Shown here: one piece after another, positions 33,830-42,733 of the stretch
How the letters are laid out: every line of letters begins with the position of its first letter
How positions within the stretch are numbered: position 1 is the stretch's first letter
Assembly (NCBI RefSeq): GCF_916700565.1
Contig: NZ_CAKAKO010000010.1
Coordinates: 1 to 48,866 of the forward strand
DNA length: 48,866 nt
From: Xenophilus sp. Marseille-Q4582
GTDB lineage: Bacteria; Pseudomonadota; Gammaproteobacteria; Burkholderiales; Burkholderiaceae_C
Reading direction: 5' to 3'
The notes under the pieces: generated by a model
Told to the model about the DNA's origin: nothing
The model's database searches: none
The model's input: only the letters and a program-made list of their open reading frames with translations
Program-made: the position numbers and the translations under genes

Positions 33830-35104
33830 TTGAGCACCTTGCGCCCCGTTCTCCCTCCGTGGTCGCGCGCGCGGCCGTCCTGGCGCGCGCTGCTGGCGCT
33901 GACGGCGGCCGTGGCGCTGCTGCATCTGGCCCTGCTGGGCGGCCTGTCGGTGGGCGGCCAGCCTGAAGAGCTGCCGCTGGCCCATCGCTTCAGCACGCGC
34001 ACCATCGTCATTGCGCCGCCTGCGGCGACGGGCGGGGGCGCACCGGCCGCGGCGCCGCCAGCCGCTCCGGCGGCCGCCTCCGGCGCCACCGCGCGGCTGC
34101 GCGAGAAGCCGCGCGAGGCCAGGCCGGTTCCCGAGCGCAAGCCCAAGCCCAGGCCCGTGCCGCCGCCCGAGCCGGCGGCCGGAGGCCCCGCGCCGCAGCC
34201 GCGGTCCGAGCCGCCACGTGAACCCGATCCGCTGCCGGTGGCTCCGGAGCCGCCGGTCGCCGAGCCGGCGCCGGAGCCCGCCGAGGCGTCCGTGCCGCTG
34301 GAGCCGGCCCCGGCCGCGGCGCCAGCCCCGGCCGAGCCCGGCCCCGGCCGAACCGGGATGCGCCGCGACCCGCCGGGTGCCTCCGGCACCGGCGCCGGCA
34401 GCGGCCAAGGCGGTGGCGAGGGGGCGGGGGCCGGCGGCGGCGTGCCCGGCGCGCGCGAGCCGCTCCAGGTGCCGGGCTCGGTGCGGCTGGACTTCGCCGT
34501 CACGGGCCAGCAGGGCGCGCAGCCCCTGTCGGGCGTGTTCGGCGAACTCGTGTGGCTGCATGACGGTCGCAGCTACAACGCCCGGCTCGCGCTGCGCGTG
34601 CTCTTTCGCACCCTCCGCACCCAGACCAGCGTGGGCCAGCTGAGCGCGGGCGGCATCGAGCCCACGCGCTTTTCGGATGCGCGCCGCAGCGAGGTGGCCA
34701 CGCATTTCGTGCGCGAATCGGGCCAGATCGTGTTCAGCAGCAACGCGCCTGCCGCGCCGCTGATGCCCGGCGCGCAGGACCGGCTGAGCGTGATCCTGCA
34801 ACTGTCGGCCCTGCTGGCGGGCGACCCGGCGCGCCACGGGCCGGGCAGCCACTTCAGCATCCAGACGGCAGGGCCGCGCGATGCGGAAATCTGGCAGTTC
34901 AGCGTCGACGGCGACGAAACGCTCGAAACCCCGGCCGGCACCTACGCGGCGCGCAAGCTCACGCGCCTGCCGCGCAAGGAATTCGACCAGAAGATCGAGC
35001 TGTGGCTGGCGCCCGAGCTGGGCTGGCTGCCGGTGCGCATCCGCCAGACGCAGGCGAACGGCGATTTCGCCGACATGCAGCTGCGCCAGGCCGGCGCGCC
35101 CTGA
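33830..35104 (+). CDS. DUF3108 domain protein with membrane anchor and Pro/Ala-rich linker
   Basis: A 424-residue protein beginning at TTG 33830, with GAAGG 5-6 nt upstream. One hydrophobic segment (about residues 18-38, ALLALTAAVALLHLALLGGL) anchors the protein. A long Pro/Ala/Glu-rich linker (about 60-210, KPKPRPVPPPEP-like) is TonB-like in style. The C-terminal DUF3108 domain includes GELVWLHDGRSYNARLAL, then RKEFDQKIELWLAPELGWLPVRIR. It is probably a periplasmic protein linked to envelope lipid or polysaccharide; function unknown. Confidence 0.8.
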   Translation: MSTLRPVLPPWSRARPSWRALLALTAAVALLHLALLGGLSVGGQPEELPLAHRFSTRTIVIAPPAATGGGAPAAAPPAAPAAASGATARLREKPREARPVPERKPKPRPVPPPEPAAGGPAPQPRSEPPREPDPLPVAPEPPVAEPAPEPAEASVPLEPAPAAAPAPAEPGPGRTGMRRDPPGASGTGAGSGQGGGEGAGAGGGVPGAREPLQVPGSVRLDFAVTGQQGAQPLSGVFGELVWLHDGRSYNARLALRVLFRTLRTQTSVGQLSAGGIEPTRFSDARRSEVATHFVRESGQIVFSSNAPAAPLMPGAQDRLSVILQLSALLAGDPARHGPGSHFSIQTAGPRDAEIWQFSVDGDETLETPAGTYAARKLTRLPRKEFDQKIELWLAPELGWLPVRIRQTQANGDFADMQLRQAGAP

Positions 35105-35267
35105 AAGCCGCGGGGGCCGTGCGCAGTGCGTCGCCGGGGGACACATTTGTGGCGCGGCCGTGACGCACGACGCAGCGCGCGGCCCTGGCGCACGGGCGAG
35201 GCGGCCGCTTGGCTTACAGTGTGTCGGCGTCTCTTGAAACTGGCGCGTTGATTGCTATGTAACGACC

Positions 35268-35579
35268 ATGTCCCTCATCGACTCCCTGAAGCACCCCGCC
35301 ATGCGCATGCTCTATGACTCCGACTCCTTCGTCGTCGTCCACGTGCAGCCGACCGAGGACCAGGCGCCCGCCGCGCCGAACCTGCCGGTGCTCGCCCGCG
35401 ACGGGTTCGAAATCGTGGACAAGCGTTCCGGCAAGGAGGTCTACCTGGACGGTTCCTGGGCCGAGCTGTTCCAGCAGCAGATCGCGGCCTGGCAGCTGAA
35501 CACGCCCACCCAGGAAGAGGTGGAGGACACGCTGGAAGGCTACGCCGAACTGGCCCAGACGCCCGTCGTGCTGCACTGA
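35268..35579 (+). CDS. DUF3567 family protein
   Basis: A 103-residue acidic protein found in betaproteobacteria. The conserved core MRMLYDSDSFVVVHV at residues 12-26 is followed by GFEIVDKRSGKEVYLDGSWAELF and the C-terminal AELAQTPVVLH. No function is known. The family consensus often begins at the MRMLYDSDS methionine (ATG 35301), but ATG 35268 is kept because it lies in the same frame with an intact leader. An excellent terminator follows. Confidence 0.85.
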   Translation: MSLIDSLKHPAMRMLYDSDSFVVVHVQPTEDQAPAAPNLPVLARDGFEIVDKRSGKEVYLDGSWAELFQQQIAAWQLNTPTQEEVEDTLEGYAELAQTPVVLH

Positions 35580-35609
35580 GTCCGGCCAGGCCGCTGCGCC
35601 CCAGCCCGC

Positions 35610-35637
35610 AAAACCCCGCGCCCGTGCGCGGGGTTTT
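35610..35637 (+). terminator. Intrinsic terminator after the DUF3567 gene
   Basis: AAAACCCCGCGC and GCGCGGGGTTTT pair perfectly across a CCGT loop, followed by further T (TTTCTTT). It ends the DUF3567 transcript and, in the other direction, could end the AbrB-family gene, whose stop is at 35655. Confidence 0.92.
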
Positions 35638-35654
35638 TCTTTGTGGGCGGGCGC

Positions 35655-36752
35655 TTACTGCGGGCCGTCGCCGCGGCCATACAGGCGCTGGTACAGCGGC
35701 CCGGTCAGCAGCAGCACCGCCACCAGCCGGCACACCTGGAAGGCCGTGACCACCGGCACGCCCAGCTGCAGCACCTTGGCCGTGATGGCCATTTCGGCGA
35801 TGCCGCCCGGCGAAGTGCCCAGCACCAGGGTCGCCCAGTGGATGTCCGTGGCTTGGTGCAGCAGCCCCGCGAAGCCCGCGCACAGCACGATCATGCCCAG
35901 CGTGCCGAGCGCCACCGAGGCCAGCCAGCGCGGCGCCGTGTGCAGGAATTCGCGCGAGAAACGCACCCCCAGGCTGACCGCGATCACCAGCTGCGCTGCG
36001 TTGCTGAGCCCCACCGGCACCGCCGAGGGTGCGTGGCCGCTCATCGTGAAGGCCATGGCAACCCCCAGCGGCCCCAGGAACCATGGGTTGGTGCGGCCCG
36101 CGCGCCGCATCAGCAGGGCACTGGCGCCGGTGCAGGCCGCCAGCAGCGCCAGGCCGCCCCCGCGCACGTCGCGCAGTGCGGGCGGCAGGCTGTCCAGCCC
36201 GTGCAGGCCGCTCCACTGCATGGCGAAGGGAATGCTCACCGTCACCACCACCAGCCGCAGGCTGTGGGCGGCGGCGACCAGGTCGGTGCGTGCGCCGGCG
36301 CGTTCGGCCATCAGCGTCATTTCCGAGGCGCCGCCGATGGCGCCCGCGAAGTAGGCCGTGGCGCGCATGGCCGGCGCCGGCACCTGCGGCATGCGCGCGG
36401 CATGGCCCTGGTGCAGCCAGTGGCCGAAGCCCACGCCCAGCAGCAGCGCCCAGGCGATGGCCAGCAGGATGGCCCACCACAGGCCGGCCACCAGCGCCGT
36501 GACCTCGGGCGTGAAATACAGGCCCAGCGCGGCGCCGATCACCCATTGCCCGGCGTTGCGCAGCGGCGCGAAGCTGGCCGTGGGCAGGCCGGCGATGGAG
36601 GCCAGCGACACCGCCAGCAGCGGGCCGATCATCCAGGGCAGCGGGGTGCGCAGCCACAGGCAGGCCTGGGCGGCGGCGAAGGCGAGGGCGAGCGTGGCGA
36701 GCACGCGCAGCGCATAGCGACTGCGGGAAGAAGGACCGGTGGACACGAACAC
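35655..36752 (-). CDS. AbrB-family integral membrane protein
   Basis: A 365-residue membrane protein with about ten hydrophobic segments and the duplicated motif of the AbrB/'ammonia monooxygenase-associated' family: LPWMIGPLLAVSL and AGAIGGASEMTLMAERAG in the first half, NPWFLGPLGVAMA and TSPGGIAEMAITAK in the second. These proteins are putative transporters or regulators; the family name does not imply ammonia oxidation. The start is GTG 36752; GTG 36743 is an alternative. It is divergent from the ChaN-like gene. Confidence 0.85.
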   Translation of the reverse strand: MFVSTGPSSRSRYALRVLATLALAFAAAQACLWLRTPLPWMIGPLLAVSLASIAGLPTASFAPLRNAGQWVIGAALGLYFTPEVTALVAGLWWAILLAIAWALLLGVGFGHWLHQGHAARMPQVPAPAMRATAYFAGAIGGASEMTLMAERAGARTDLVAAAHSLRLVVVTVSIPFAMQWSGLHGLDSLPPALRDVRGGGLALLAACTGASALLMRRAGRTNPWFLGPLGVAMAFTMSGHAPSAVPVGLSNAAQLVIAVSLGVRFSREFLHTAPRWLASVALGTLGMIVLCAGFAGLLHQATDIHWATLVLGTSPGGIAEMAITAKVLQLGVPVVTAFQVCRLVAVLLLTGPLYQRLYGRGDGPQ

Positions 36753-36836
36753 GGGGTGAGGGCGGACACGCGAACGGGCGCCCGGGTGTCAGGCGGCCCG
36801 GCCGCGACGGCGGGCGCGCGGCATAGTATCGGCATC

Positions 36837-37703
36837 ATGGCTCATCCCTTCCTGCCCACGCCGGCACTCGGCCATTCGCCGCGGGCGCGCTGCCGGACTC
36901 GCGCGGGCGCCGCGGTGCTGCTCGCCGCCCTGGCGCTGGCCGCGGGCTGCAGCAGCTGGCGCGTGCCTGATCCCGACACGCCCGTGGCCCAGCGCCTCGA
37001 CGCCCTGCTGCCGGCCGACATCCTGCTGCTGGGCGAGCAGCACGACGCGCCCGCGCACCAGGCGTTGCAGCGCGAGACCGTGCAGGCGCTGGCCGCGCGC
37101 GGCCAACTGGCGGCCCTGGCGCTGGAAATGGCCGAAAGCGGCCGCAGCACGGCGCGCCTGCCGGCCGCGGCGGGCGAGGCGCAGGTGCGCAGCGCGCTGG
37201 CCTGGAACGACAAGGCCTGGCCCTGGGCGGCCTACGGCCCGGTGGTGATGAGCGCCGTGCGCGCCGGCGTGCCGGTGCTGGGCGCCAACCTGCCGCGCGA
37301 GCGCATGAAGCACGCGATGACCGACGTGTCGCTGGACGTGCAGCTCACCGAGAAGGCGCTGGCCGCGCAGCGCGCCGCCGTGCGCGACGGCCATTGCGGC
37401 CTGCTGCCCGAGGCGCAGATCGCGCCCATGACGCGCATCCAGATCGCGCGCGACCGCGAGATGGCCCACACCACCGCGCAGGCCGTGGCGCCCGGGCGCA
37501 CGGTGCTGCTGGTGACGGGCGCGGCCCATGCCGACAAGGCGCTGGGCGTGCCGCAGCACCTGCCCACCGAGCTGCGCGTGCGCAGCGTCGGCCTGGTGGC
37601 GGGGGACGCCCGGCGTTCCGGCTACGACAGCGTCTGGCGCACGCCGGCCCTGCCGGCCAGGGACCACTGCGCCAGCCTGCGCGCGAAGCCGCCGGCCGCC
37701 TGA
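36837..37703 (+). CDS. ChaN-like haem-binding lipoprotein
   Basis: A 288-residue lipoprotein. The signal peptide ends ALAAGC. The ChaN-fold motif ADILLLGEQHDAPAHQALQRETVQAL is followed by LALEMAESGRS, PVLGANLPRE, and TVLLVTGAAHADKALGVPQHL; in the family these form a haem-binding pocket in iron uptake. ATG 36837 gives a complete signal sequence. It is not linked to a TonB receptor here. Confidence 0.88.
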   Translation: MAHPFLPTPALGHSPRARCRTRAGAAVLLAALALAAGCSSWRVPDPDTPVAQRLDALLPADILLLGEQHDAPAHQALQRETVQALAARGQLAALALEMAESGRSTARLPAAAGEAQVRSALAWNDKAWPWAAYGPVVMSAVRAGVPVLGANLPRERMKHAMTDVSLDVQLTEKALAAQRAAVRDGHCGLLPEAQIAPMTRIQIARDREMAHTTAQAVAPGRTVLLVTGAAHADKALGVPQHLPTELRVRSVGLVAGDARRSGYDSVWRTPALPARDHCASLRAKPPAA

Positions 37704-37772
37704 TCTCCTGATCGCCGGGGGGCAAGCCGGCGGGCGGCGGTGTCCGGGCTGCCGCCGTGTCGTCGCGGGCCG

Positions 37773-38861
37773 TCAGCCGGCCTTCTGCAGCCCCAGGATC
37801 GTCTGCAGCATCACCACGCGCGACTGGCCGAGGATCATGCCCTTCCACGCATCGTCGTCGCCGTAGAAGGCCTCGCGCAACGACTGCCGGATGGCGCGGC
37901 GCTGCGCCTCGGGCGCCTCGGGGTGGCGGTGCAGCCAGTGGTCGGCGCGCAGGCGGTCCAGCACCTCCATGTCGGGCAGGGTGCCGAATTCCAGGCCCAT
38001 CAGCGCGACGGTGGCCTGCGGGCATTCGTCGTACACCGCGCTCACCACCGGGCCCGAGACGTCGGGCGAGGCCGAGTTGCCCTCGAAGGGCGCCAGCACG
38101 TCGGCGCCCCACCAGGCGCGCGCCAGCGGCAGGCCCTCGGGGCGGCCGGGGTAGATCTTCTCGCCATGGCCGCGCGGGCCCAGCCCGGTGTGCACGTCGA
38201 TCCAGGCAATGTGCGTGGCCGCCGCGCCGTGCCGGCGCAGCGCGGCGCGCAGGGTGCGGTTGCTCCAGCTGGGCGCCTGGCCGCCGTAGAACAGGCCGTC
38301 GGCCACGGCGTACTGGCCGCGGCTGACCGAGGCACGGTACGCCGTCACGCCATGCTGGGCGATGTAGGCGGCCAGCGCCGCACCGTCGGCCGCCGTGGGC
38401 GGCCAGGTGGCGGGAATGGCCAGCCCGTCCACCGCGGCGTAGTCGGGGTTCACAGGCAGCGGCCGGCTGAAGTCGACGTGGTTGCGGTTGAGGTCGATGT
38501 TGTCCTCGTTCACGCGGCGCAGGTGCGAGAAGCCGTGCGGATTGACCGCGTGCACCAGCAGCAGGCCCAGGCCCGCGTCGGCCAGGCGCCGCTGCAGGTC
38601 GTCGTCGCGCAGCATCGCGACCTGGCAGCCCGAGCCGCAGAAGCCTTCGGGGCCGTGCGTGCCGGAGCTGACGACGATCAGCTTCGTCGCGTCGGCCGGG
38701 CCCAGGCGGGCCAGGTCCATGGCCAGCGTCTCGCCCAAGGCGCCGCGGTGCTGCGGCATCTCGAAGGACTCGACGCGGGCCTGCCGGTCGGCGGCGGCGT
38801 CGAGGAACTTGCGGCGGGCTTCGGCATAGCTGCCGGAGAAATGGGAGGCGACGTCATGCAT
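37773..38861 (-). CDS. DUF2817 family, M14-like zinc hydrolase
   Basis: A 362-residue protein of the DUF2817 family, related to M14 carboxypeptidases. Motifs visible are VVSSGTHGPEGFCGSG (zinc ligands His/Glu), VHAVNPHGFSHLRRVNEDNIDLNRNHVDF, and DVHTGLGPRGHGEKIY (third His). The catalytic Glu is likely in ALMGLEFGTLPD. It probably cleaves an amide or peptide bond in a small substrate. It lies 60 bp after the MHS transporter on the same strand, so uptake and hydrolysis of one compound is the likely job. Confidence 0.82.
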   Translation of the reverse strand: MHDVASHFSGSYAEARRKFLDAAADRQARVESFEMPQHRGALGETLAMDLARLGPADATKLIVVSSGTHGPEGFCGSGCQVAMLRDDDLQRRLADAGLGLLLVHAVNPHGFSHLRRVNEDNIDLNRNHVDFSRPLPVNPDYAAVDGLAIPATWPPTAADGAALAAYIAQHGVTAYRASVSRGQYAVADGLFYGGQAPSWSNRTLRAALRRHGAAATHIAWIDVHTGLGPRGHGEKIYPGRPEGLPLARAWWGADVLAPFEGNSASPDVSGPVVSAVYDECPQATVALMGLEFGTLPDMEVLDRLRADHWLHRHPEAPEAQRRAIRQSLREAFYGDDDAWKGMILGQSRVVMLQTILGLQKAG

Positions 38862-38921
38862 GGGGAAGGTCCTGTGGCGCCGCGGGCGCGGCGCGGCAAA
38901 GAGAAAAGCAGCGGGCCGGGC

Positions 38922-40235
38922 TCACGCGCGGGCGCCGTGCGCGGTGGGCGCGTCAATGTCCTGGCCCGTGAAGTCCTGCAGCCAGCGCAGGCCCGCGAGC
39001 GAGAGGGCCGTCATGGCCAGCAAATACCACGCCGGGGCCAGCTTGCTGCCCGTGGCATTGACCAGCCAGGTGCTGATGAAGGGCGAGAAGCCGCCGAACA
39101 GCGCCACGCCCACGCTGTAGACCAGCGACATGCCGCTGGCGCGCAGGTGCTTGGGGAACATCTCGGGCAGCATGGTGATGCCGGGCACGGTCTGCACGGT
39201 CAGGCCGATGCTCAGCACGCCCACCACCGCATACAGCACGAAGGCCGACGGGGCCGCGTTGAGCCACAGGAAGGCGGGGTAGATCAGCAGCACGAGCAGC
39301 ACGCGGCTCCACACGATGAGGGGCTTGCGGCCGACGCGGTCTGACAGGCGGCCGACGAAGGGCCCCAGCGCGAAGGACAGCAGGCCCGTGAGCGCGGCGC
39401 CGATCAGCGCCACCGTCGGCGGCAGGCCCAGCTCGCGGATGGCGTAGGTGGGCATGTAGAAGGTGACCACGTAGGCCGCCACGGTGCCGCCCGAGATGGT
39501 GAGGATGGCCGCGATCACGCTGCGCGCGTGGTCGCGGCAGACCTCGCCCAGGCGGCTCTTCTCGCGGTGGGCGCTGGCGCTGCGTTCATCGAGCGACTCT
39601 TCCAGGTGGCGGCGGATGTACATGCCCACCGGCGCGATCAGCAGGCCCAGCACGAAGGGCACGCGCCAGCCCCAGCTTTCCATGGCCTGCGGCGACAGCG
39701 AAGCCGTGAGCCCGCCCACCACCAGCGCGCCGAGCAGGATGCCCAGCCCCTGGCTGGCGAACTGCCAGCTCGCCATGTAGCCGCGGTGGGCGGGCGCGGC
39801 CTTTTCCACCAGCAGCGTGGTGGAGGCGCCCACCTCGCCGCCGGCCGAGAAGCCCTGGATCAGCCGCGCCACCACGATCAGCAGCGGCGCCGCGACGCCG
39901 ATCTGCGCATAGGTGGGCGCGAAGGCGATCAGCGCGCAGCCCAGCGCCATCAAAAAGATGGTCAGCGTCATCGCCTTCTTGCGGCCGGCGCGGTCGGCGT
40001 ACGCACCGATCACGATGCCGCCCAGCGGCCGCATGACGAAGCCCACGCCGAAGCTGGCCACCGTGAGCAGCAGTTGGCCGTAGCCGCTGAAGGTCGGAAA
40101 GAAGAGCTTGCCGATGGTCAGCGCCAGGAAGCCGTAGACCGTGAAGTCGAAGAATTCGAGGGCGTTGCCGACGGTGGTCGCGGCAATGGTCTTGCGCTGG
40201 CTCAGCTGCACGTGCGCCGGGGAGGACGGGGGCAT
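38922..40235 (-). CDS. MHS-family MFS transporter (metabolite:H+ symporter)
   Basis: A 437-residue 12-helix transporter. KTIAATTVGNALEFFDFTVYGF is the MHS opening (cf. citrate, shikimate and proline/betaine symporters). The loop 2-3 motif is GAYADRAGRKKAM, and the sequence LIQGFSAGGEVGASTTLLVE marks helix 5. Substrate is not determined; co-transcription with the DUF2817 hydrolase suggests a carboxylate or peptide-like compound. The ATG 40235 fits the family; an upstream frame extension is Arg/Pro-rich and unlikely. Confidence 0.9.
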   Translation of the reverse strand: MPPSSPAHVQLSQRKTIAATTVGNALEFFDFTVYGFLALTIGKLFFPTFSGYGQLLLTVASFGVGFVMRPLGGIVIGAYADRAGRKKAMTLTIFLMALGCALIAFAPTYAQIGVAAPLLIVVARLIQGFSAGGEVGASTTLLVEKAAPAHRGYMASWQFASQGLGILLGALVVGGLTASLSPQAMESWGWRVPFVLGLLIAPVGMYIRRHLEESLDERSASAHREKSRLGEVCRDHARSVIAAILTISGGTVAAYVVTFYMPTYAIRELGLPPTVALIGAALTGLLSFALGPFVGRLSDRVGRKPLIVWSRVLLVLLIYPAFLWLNAAPSAFVLYAVVGVLSIGLTVQTVPGITMLPEMFPKHLRASGMSLVYSVGVALFGGFSPFISTWLVNATGSKLAPAWYLLAMTALSLAGLRWLQDFTGQDIDAPTAHGARA

Positions 40236-40389
40236 TTCTTGGCGTTGTTCTCGGGTGAGGCCATCTGCGCCGGCAGTGCGCCGGGGCAGGTCGGGTGCCG
40301 GGCACGAAGCCGAGCCCGATGGCGCAGGCCGCGGCCCGAAGGCGCTGCCTGCCAGCGGGCCGCGCTTCGGCGGGGATCCAGCGGCGCGG

Positions 40390-40440
40390 ATATTAGGAGT
40401 GCGTGCCGCGCCCGCAAAGACAAAAATTCGTGCAGTGCGA
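40390..40440. promoter_or_regulatory. Divergent promoter region with a LysR-type site
   Basis: TCGTGCAGTGCGA (40428-40440) is a T-N11-A imperfect palindrome 38 bp before the LysR ATG. On the minus strand a possible -10, TAATAT (40390-40395), points toward the MHS transporter. The layout fits a LysR regulator controlling the transporter-hydrolase pair and itself. The -35 is poor. Confidence 0.4.
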
Positions 40441-40477
40441 TAACGTCTGGTTGTCACCGCCCCGTCATGATCCACCC

Positions 40478-41395
40478 ATGAAACCCAGCCAGCTCCAGGC
40501 CTTCGCGGCCGTCGCCGCGCACCAGAGCATCCGCGGCGCCGCGCGCGCCCTGGGCGTGTCCCAACCCGCGGTCACGCGCATCGTGCGCGAGCTGGAGCGC
40601 GAGGTGGACGCGCCGCTGGTCGAGCGCAGCCTCAAGGGCGTGACGCTGACCGAGTACGGCCAGGCCTTCGCGCCGCGCGCCCGCCAGCTGCTGGAAGACA
40701 TGCGCCGCGCCCGCGACGAGATCCTGCAGATGCGCGAGGGCGTGCGCGGGCGCGTGACGCTGGCCGTGAGCACCGCGGTCGCCCTGACCCTGCTGCCGCC
40801 GGCCTTCAAGACCTTCCACGCGCGCCTGCCGGGGGTGGACGTGCGCTTCCATGAAGTGACCATGCCCGGCATGCTGGCCCAGCTCACGGACGGGCGGCTG
40901 GACTTCGTGGTCTCGCACGTGCTGCCGGCCTCACTGCCCGAGGATTTCGTGGCCGAGGAGCTGTTCCCCGTGCGGCTGGTGGTGGGCCTGCGGCGCATGC
41001 ACCCGTTGCGGCGCGCAACGCGCCTGCAGGAACTGCATGGCGCGGAATGGGTGCTGCCGGCCGACGATTCGGTGGGCGGCCATGCCATCAGCCCGGTGTT
41101 TTCGGCGTCGGGCCTGCCGGTGCCCGCGCGCGTGGTGCAGGGGCAGTCGGTCAGCGTGGCGCTGGGGCTGATCAGCCAGACCGACCTGGTGGGCCTGTTC
41201 GTGGAGCCGCTGCTGCCGCTGTTCAAGCACTACGGCGTGCGCCGGCTGGTGCTGGACCATGCGCTGCCCGCCATACCGGTGTGCGTGATCACGCGGCGCG
41301 GTCGCGCCCTGACACCCGTGGCGCAGCAGTTCGTGGCCGGCGTCCGCGCCGAGGCGCAGGCCCGCGCCGGCGCGCAGGCTCAGGCCGTTGGGTAG
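40478..41395 (+). CDS. LysR-family transcriptional regulator
   Basis: A 305-residue regulator. The winged helix-turn-helix is QAFAAVAAHQSIRGAARALGVSQPAVTRIVRELE. The substrate-binding domain begins near GRVTLAVSTAVALTLLP. It is divergent from the MHS transporter and DUF2817 hydrolase and most likely controls them in response to their substrate. Its end overlaps the converging lldD-like gene by 16 bp. Confidence 0.9.
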   Translation: MKPSQLQAFAAVAAHQSIRGAARALGVSQPAVTRIVRELEREVDAPLVERSLKGVTLTEYGQAFAPRARQLLEDMRRARDEILQMREGVRGRVTLAVSTAVALTLLPPAFKTFHARLPGVDVRFHEVTMPGMLAQLTDGRLDFVVSHVLPASLPEDFVAEELFPVRLVVGLRRMHPLRRATRLQELHGAEWVLPADDSVGGHAISPVFSASGLPVPARVVQGQSVSVALGLISQTDLVGLFVEPLLPLFKHYGVRRLVLDHALPAIPVCVITRRGRALTPVAQQFVAGVRAEAQARAGAQAQAVG

Positions 41396-42534
41396 CTGCC
41401 CGGCACGAGGATGGACCGGTCCACGTTCCGGATGTGGGTGTGGCCGCAGAAGGCCATGGTCACGTCCAGTTCCTTGTGGATGATCTGCAGCGCGCGGGTC
41501 ACGCCGGCCTCGCCCATGGCGCCCAGGCCGTAGGCCATGGCGCGGCCGATCAGCGTGCCGCGCGCGCCCAGGGCCCAGGCCTTGAGCACGTCCTGGCCGC
41601 TGCGGATGCCGCCGTCCATCCACACTTCGAGCCGGCTGCCCACGGCGTCGACGATGGCCGGCAGCGCCTCGATGCTGCTGGGCGCGCCGTCGAGCTGGCG
41701 CCCGCCGTGGTTGCTGACCACGATGGCATCGGCGCCGGCCTGCGCGGCCAGCTCGGCGTCCTCGGGCACCATGATGCCTTTCAGGATCAGCTTGCCGCCC
41801 CACTGTTCCTTGACCCAGGCGATGTCGGCCCAGGACAGGCGCGGGTCGAACTGCTCGTTGGTCCAGGCGGCCAGCGAGCTCATGTCGCTCACGCCCTTCA
41901 CGTGGCCCACCAGGTTGCGGAAGGTGCGGCGCTGCGTGCCCAGCATGCCCAGGCACCAGGCCGGCTTGGTCGCCAGGTTCAGCAGGTTCCTCAGCGTCGG
42001 CCGCGGCGGCGCCGTGAGGCCGTTCTTGAGGTCCTTGTGGCGCTGGCCGATCACCTGCAGGTCCAGCGTCAGCACCAGCGCCGAGCACTTGGCGTCCTTG
42101 CAGCGCTGGATCATGCGGGCCATCGCGTCGCGGTCGCGCATCATGTACAGCTGGAACCAGAAGGGCGCGCTGGTGTTCTGGGCGATGTCCTCGATGGAGC
42201 AGATGCTCATGGTCGAGAGCGTGAACGGGATGCCGAACTTCTCGGCCGCGCGCGCGGCGTGGATCTCGCCGTCGGCATGCTGCATGCCCGTCAGGCCCAC
42301 GGGCGCGATGGCCACGGGCATCTTGGCCGCCTGGCCCACCATCGTGACCGCCGTGCTGCGGTTTTCCATGTTCACGGCCACGCGCTGGCGCAGCTTGATC
42401 TTGTGGAAATCGGCCTCGTTGGCGCGGTAGGTGCCTTCGGTCCAGGAGCCCGAGTCGGCGTAGTCGTAGAACATGCGCGGCACGCGCTTTTCGGCCAGCA
42501 CGCGCAGGTCTTCGATGGTGGTGATCACGGTCAC
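41380..42534 (-). CDS. lldD: FMN-dependent L-lactate dehydrogenase (LldD, alpha-hydroxy-acid oxidase family)
   Basis: A 384-residue FMN enzyme that oxidises L-lactate to pyruvate and feeds the respiratory chain. Motifs: RVPRMFYDYADSGSWTE, VAIAPVGLTGMQHADGE, the FQLYMMRDRDAM strand, LVLTLDLQVIGQRHKD, KGIMVPEDAELAAQAGADAIVVSNHGGRQLDGAPSS with the catalytic His, and WMDGGIRSGQDVLKA. The start is GTG 42534. A lactate permease lies nearby on the same strand, beyond a serine hydrolase, which supports lactate use. Other alpha-hydroxy acids (mandelate, glycolate) are possible. Confidence 0.9.
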   Translation of the reverse strand: MTVITTIEDLRVLAEKRVPRMFYDYADSGSWTEGTYRANEADFHKIKLRQRVAVNMENRSTAVTMVGQAAKMPVAIAPVGLTGMQHADGEIHAARAAEKFGIPFTLSTMSICSIEDIAQNTSAPFWFQLYMMRDRDAMARMIQRCKDAKCSALVLTLDLQVIGQRHKDLKNGLTAPPRPTLRNLLNLATKPAWCLGMLGTQRRTFRNLVGHVKGVSDMSSLAAWTNEQFDPRLSWADIAWVKEQWGGKLILKGIMVPEDAELAAQAGADAIVVSNHGGRQLDGAPSSIEALPAIVDAVGSRLEVWMDGGIRSGQDVLKAWALGARGTLIGRAMAYGLGAMGEAGVTRALQIIHKELDVTMAFCGHTHIRNVDRSILVPGSYPTA

Positions 42535-42733
42535 GGCGGGTGTCTCCGGGATTTTTCAGGGGAGCGGTTCGGGCGAAGGGCAGGGCGGAGCCGGCGCGGT
42601 GTCGCGGCCCGGGCAGCACTCTAGACAGGGCCGGGCGCGGCCGCGTGAAAATCCGTGCGCTGCGCGATGAAGCTTTTTCAACCGGCCATTGTCGGGCCTG
42701 CCGCAGCGGCCCGGACCGTGGGGAGACTCAGGC

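Noticed and set aside
35234..35261. TTGAAA and TATGTA as a promoter for the DUF3567 gene
   Set aside because: The -10 matches consensus at only three of six positions and the transcript would start at the ATG itself; evidence too weak to list.
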